Positions 61,376-64,000 of a stretch of DNA of 64,000 nucleotides are shown here, piece by piece. The translations under genes and the position numbers were made by a program. The notes under the pieces are model-generated. The model made no database searches. It saw only the letters and a list, made by a program, of their open reading frames with translations, and was not told where the DNA came from. The stretch lies in NCBI RefSeq assembly GCF_001571365.1, contig NZ_BCTQ01000011.1, positions 104,081 to 168,080 of the forward strand, read 5' to 3'. This DNA is from Achromobacter denitrificans NBRC 15125. Its GTDB lineage: Bacteria > Pseudomonadota > Gammaproteobacteria > Burkholderiales > Burkholderiaceae_B. Each line of letters begins with the position of its first letter. Position 1 is the stretch's first letter.

Positions 61376-64000
<2,625 letters not shown>

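Overview
The window is GC-rich DNA with tightly packed genes. Its content points to a betaproteobacterium of the Alcaligenaceae (Bordetella/Achromobacter type). There are three solitary Bug-type periplasmic receptors, many LysR/GntR/IclR-controlled catabolic clusters, a monomeric NADP-isocitrate dehydrogenase and a glucarate-pathway dehydratase. No tRNA, rRNA, insertion sequence, phage or CRISPR array was seen. The organism assignment is an inference from gene content.

Layout. 44-7516 is a leftward operon: FAD-linked oxidase, fumarase/adenylosuccinate-lyase-type lyase, Bug receptor, AhpD-like protein, mercaptopyruvate-type sulfurtransferase and a BisC/TorA-type molybdoenzyme. It is divergent from an IclR regulator (7671-8399). 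A leftward MmgE/PrpD gene follows (8460-9848). Near-identical 35-bp operator-like sequences lie upstream of both the operon and the MmgE/PrpD gene, so they look like one regulon, perhaps for an amino- or iminodicarboxylate. 10105-10719 encodes two small exported proteins. 10766-14650 is a leftward LysR-linked catabolic cluster (hydrolase, MHS transporter, two SDRs). 15751-17078 holds a YceI protein and an isochorismatase-fold hydrolase, beside a decayed LysR remnant. 17628-26668 holds a lactate-permease-like transporter, hydantoinase/oxoprolinase A and B subunits, and a peptide-type ABC importer without its ATPases.

26683-30763 is a Rieske oxygenase/reductase cluster with a divergent FCD-type GntR regulator and two palindromes between them. 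30830-35148 holds an MFS porter and a class II aldolase, with a divergent LysR regulator and an acetylpolyamine-amidohydrolase-like gene. 35410-52874 is a long rightward array: GntR regulator, complete peptide-type ABC importer, beta-propeller protein, TRAP transporter, HpcH/HpaI aldolase, ThDP enzyme, M20 amidohydrolase, aldehyde dehydrogenase, Bug receptor and class II aldolase. Most junctions are very short or overlap by 4 bp, and three transporter classes sit with the enzymes of what looks like one pathway. A paralogous ThDP enzyme with its own divergent LysR follows (52881-55716).

56449-58627 pairs a Bug receptor with kdgD across a divergent promoter region that carries an inverted pair of 13-bp elements. 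The window ends with an unknown exported protein, ilvA preceded by a classic isoleucine-rich leader peptide and attenuator, and monomeric isocitrate dehydrogenase running off the right edge. The best regulatory finds are the duplicated IclR-type operator and the ilvA attenuator.
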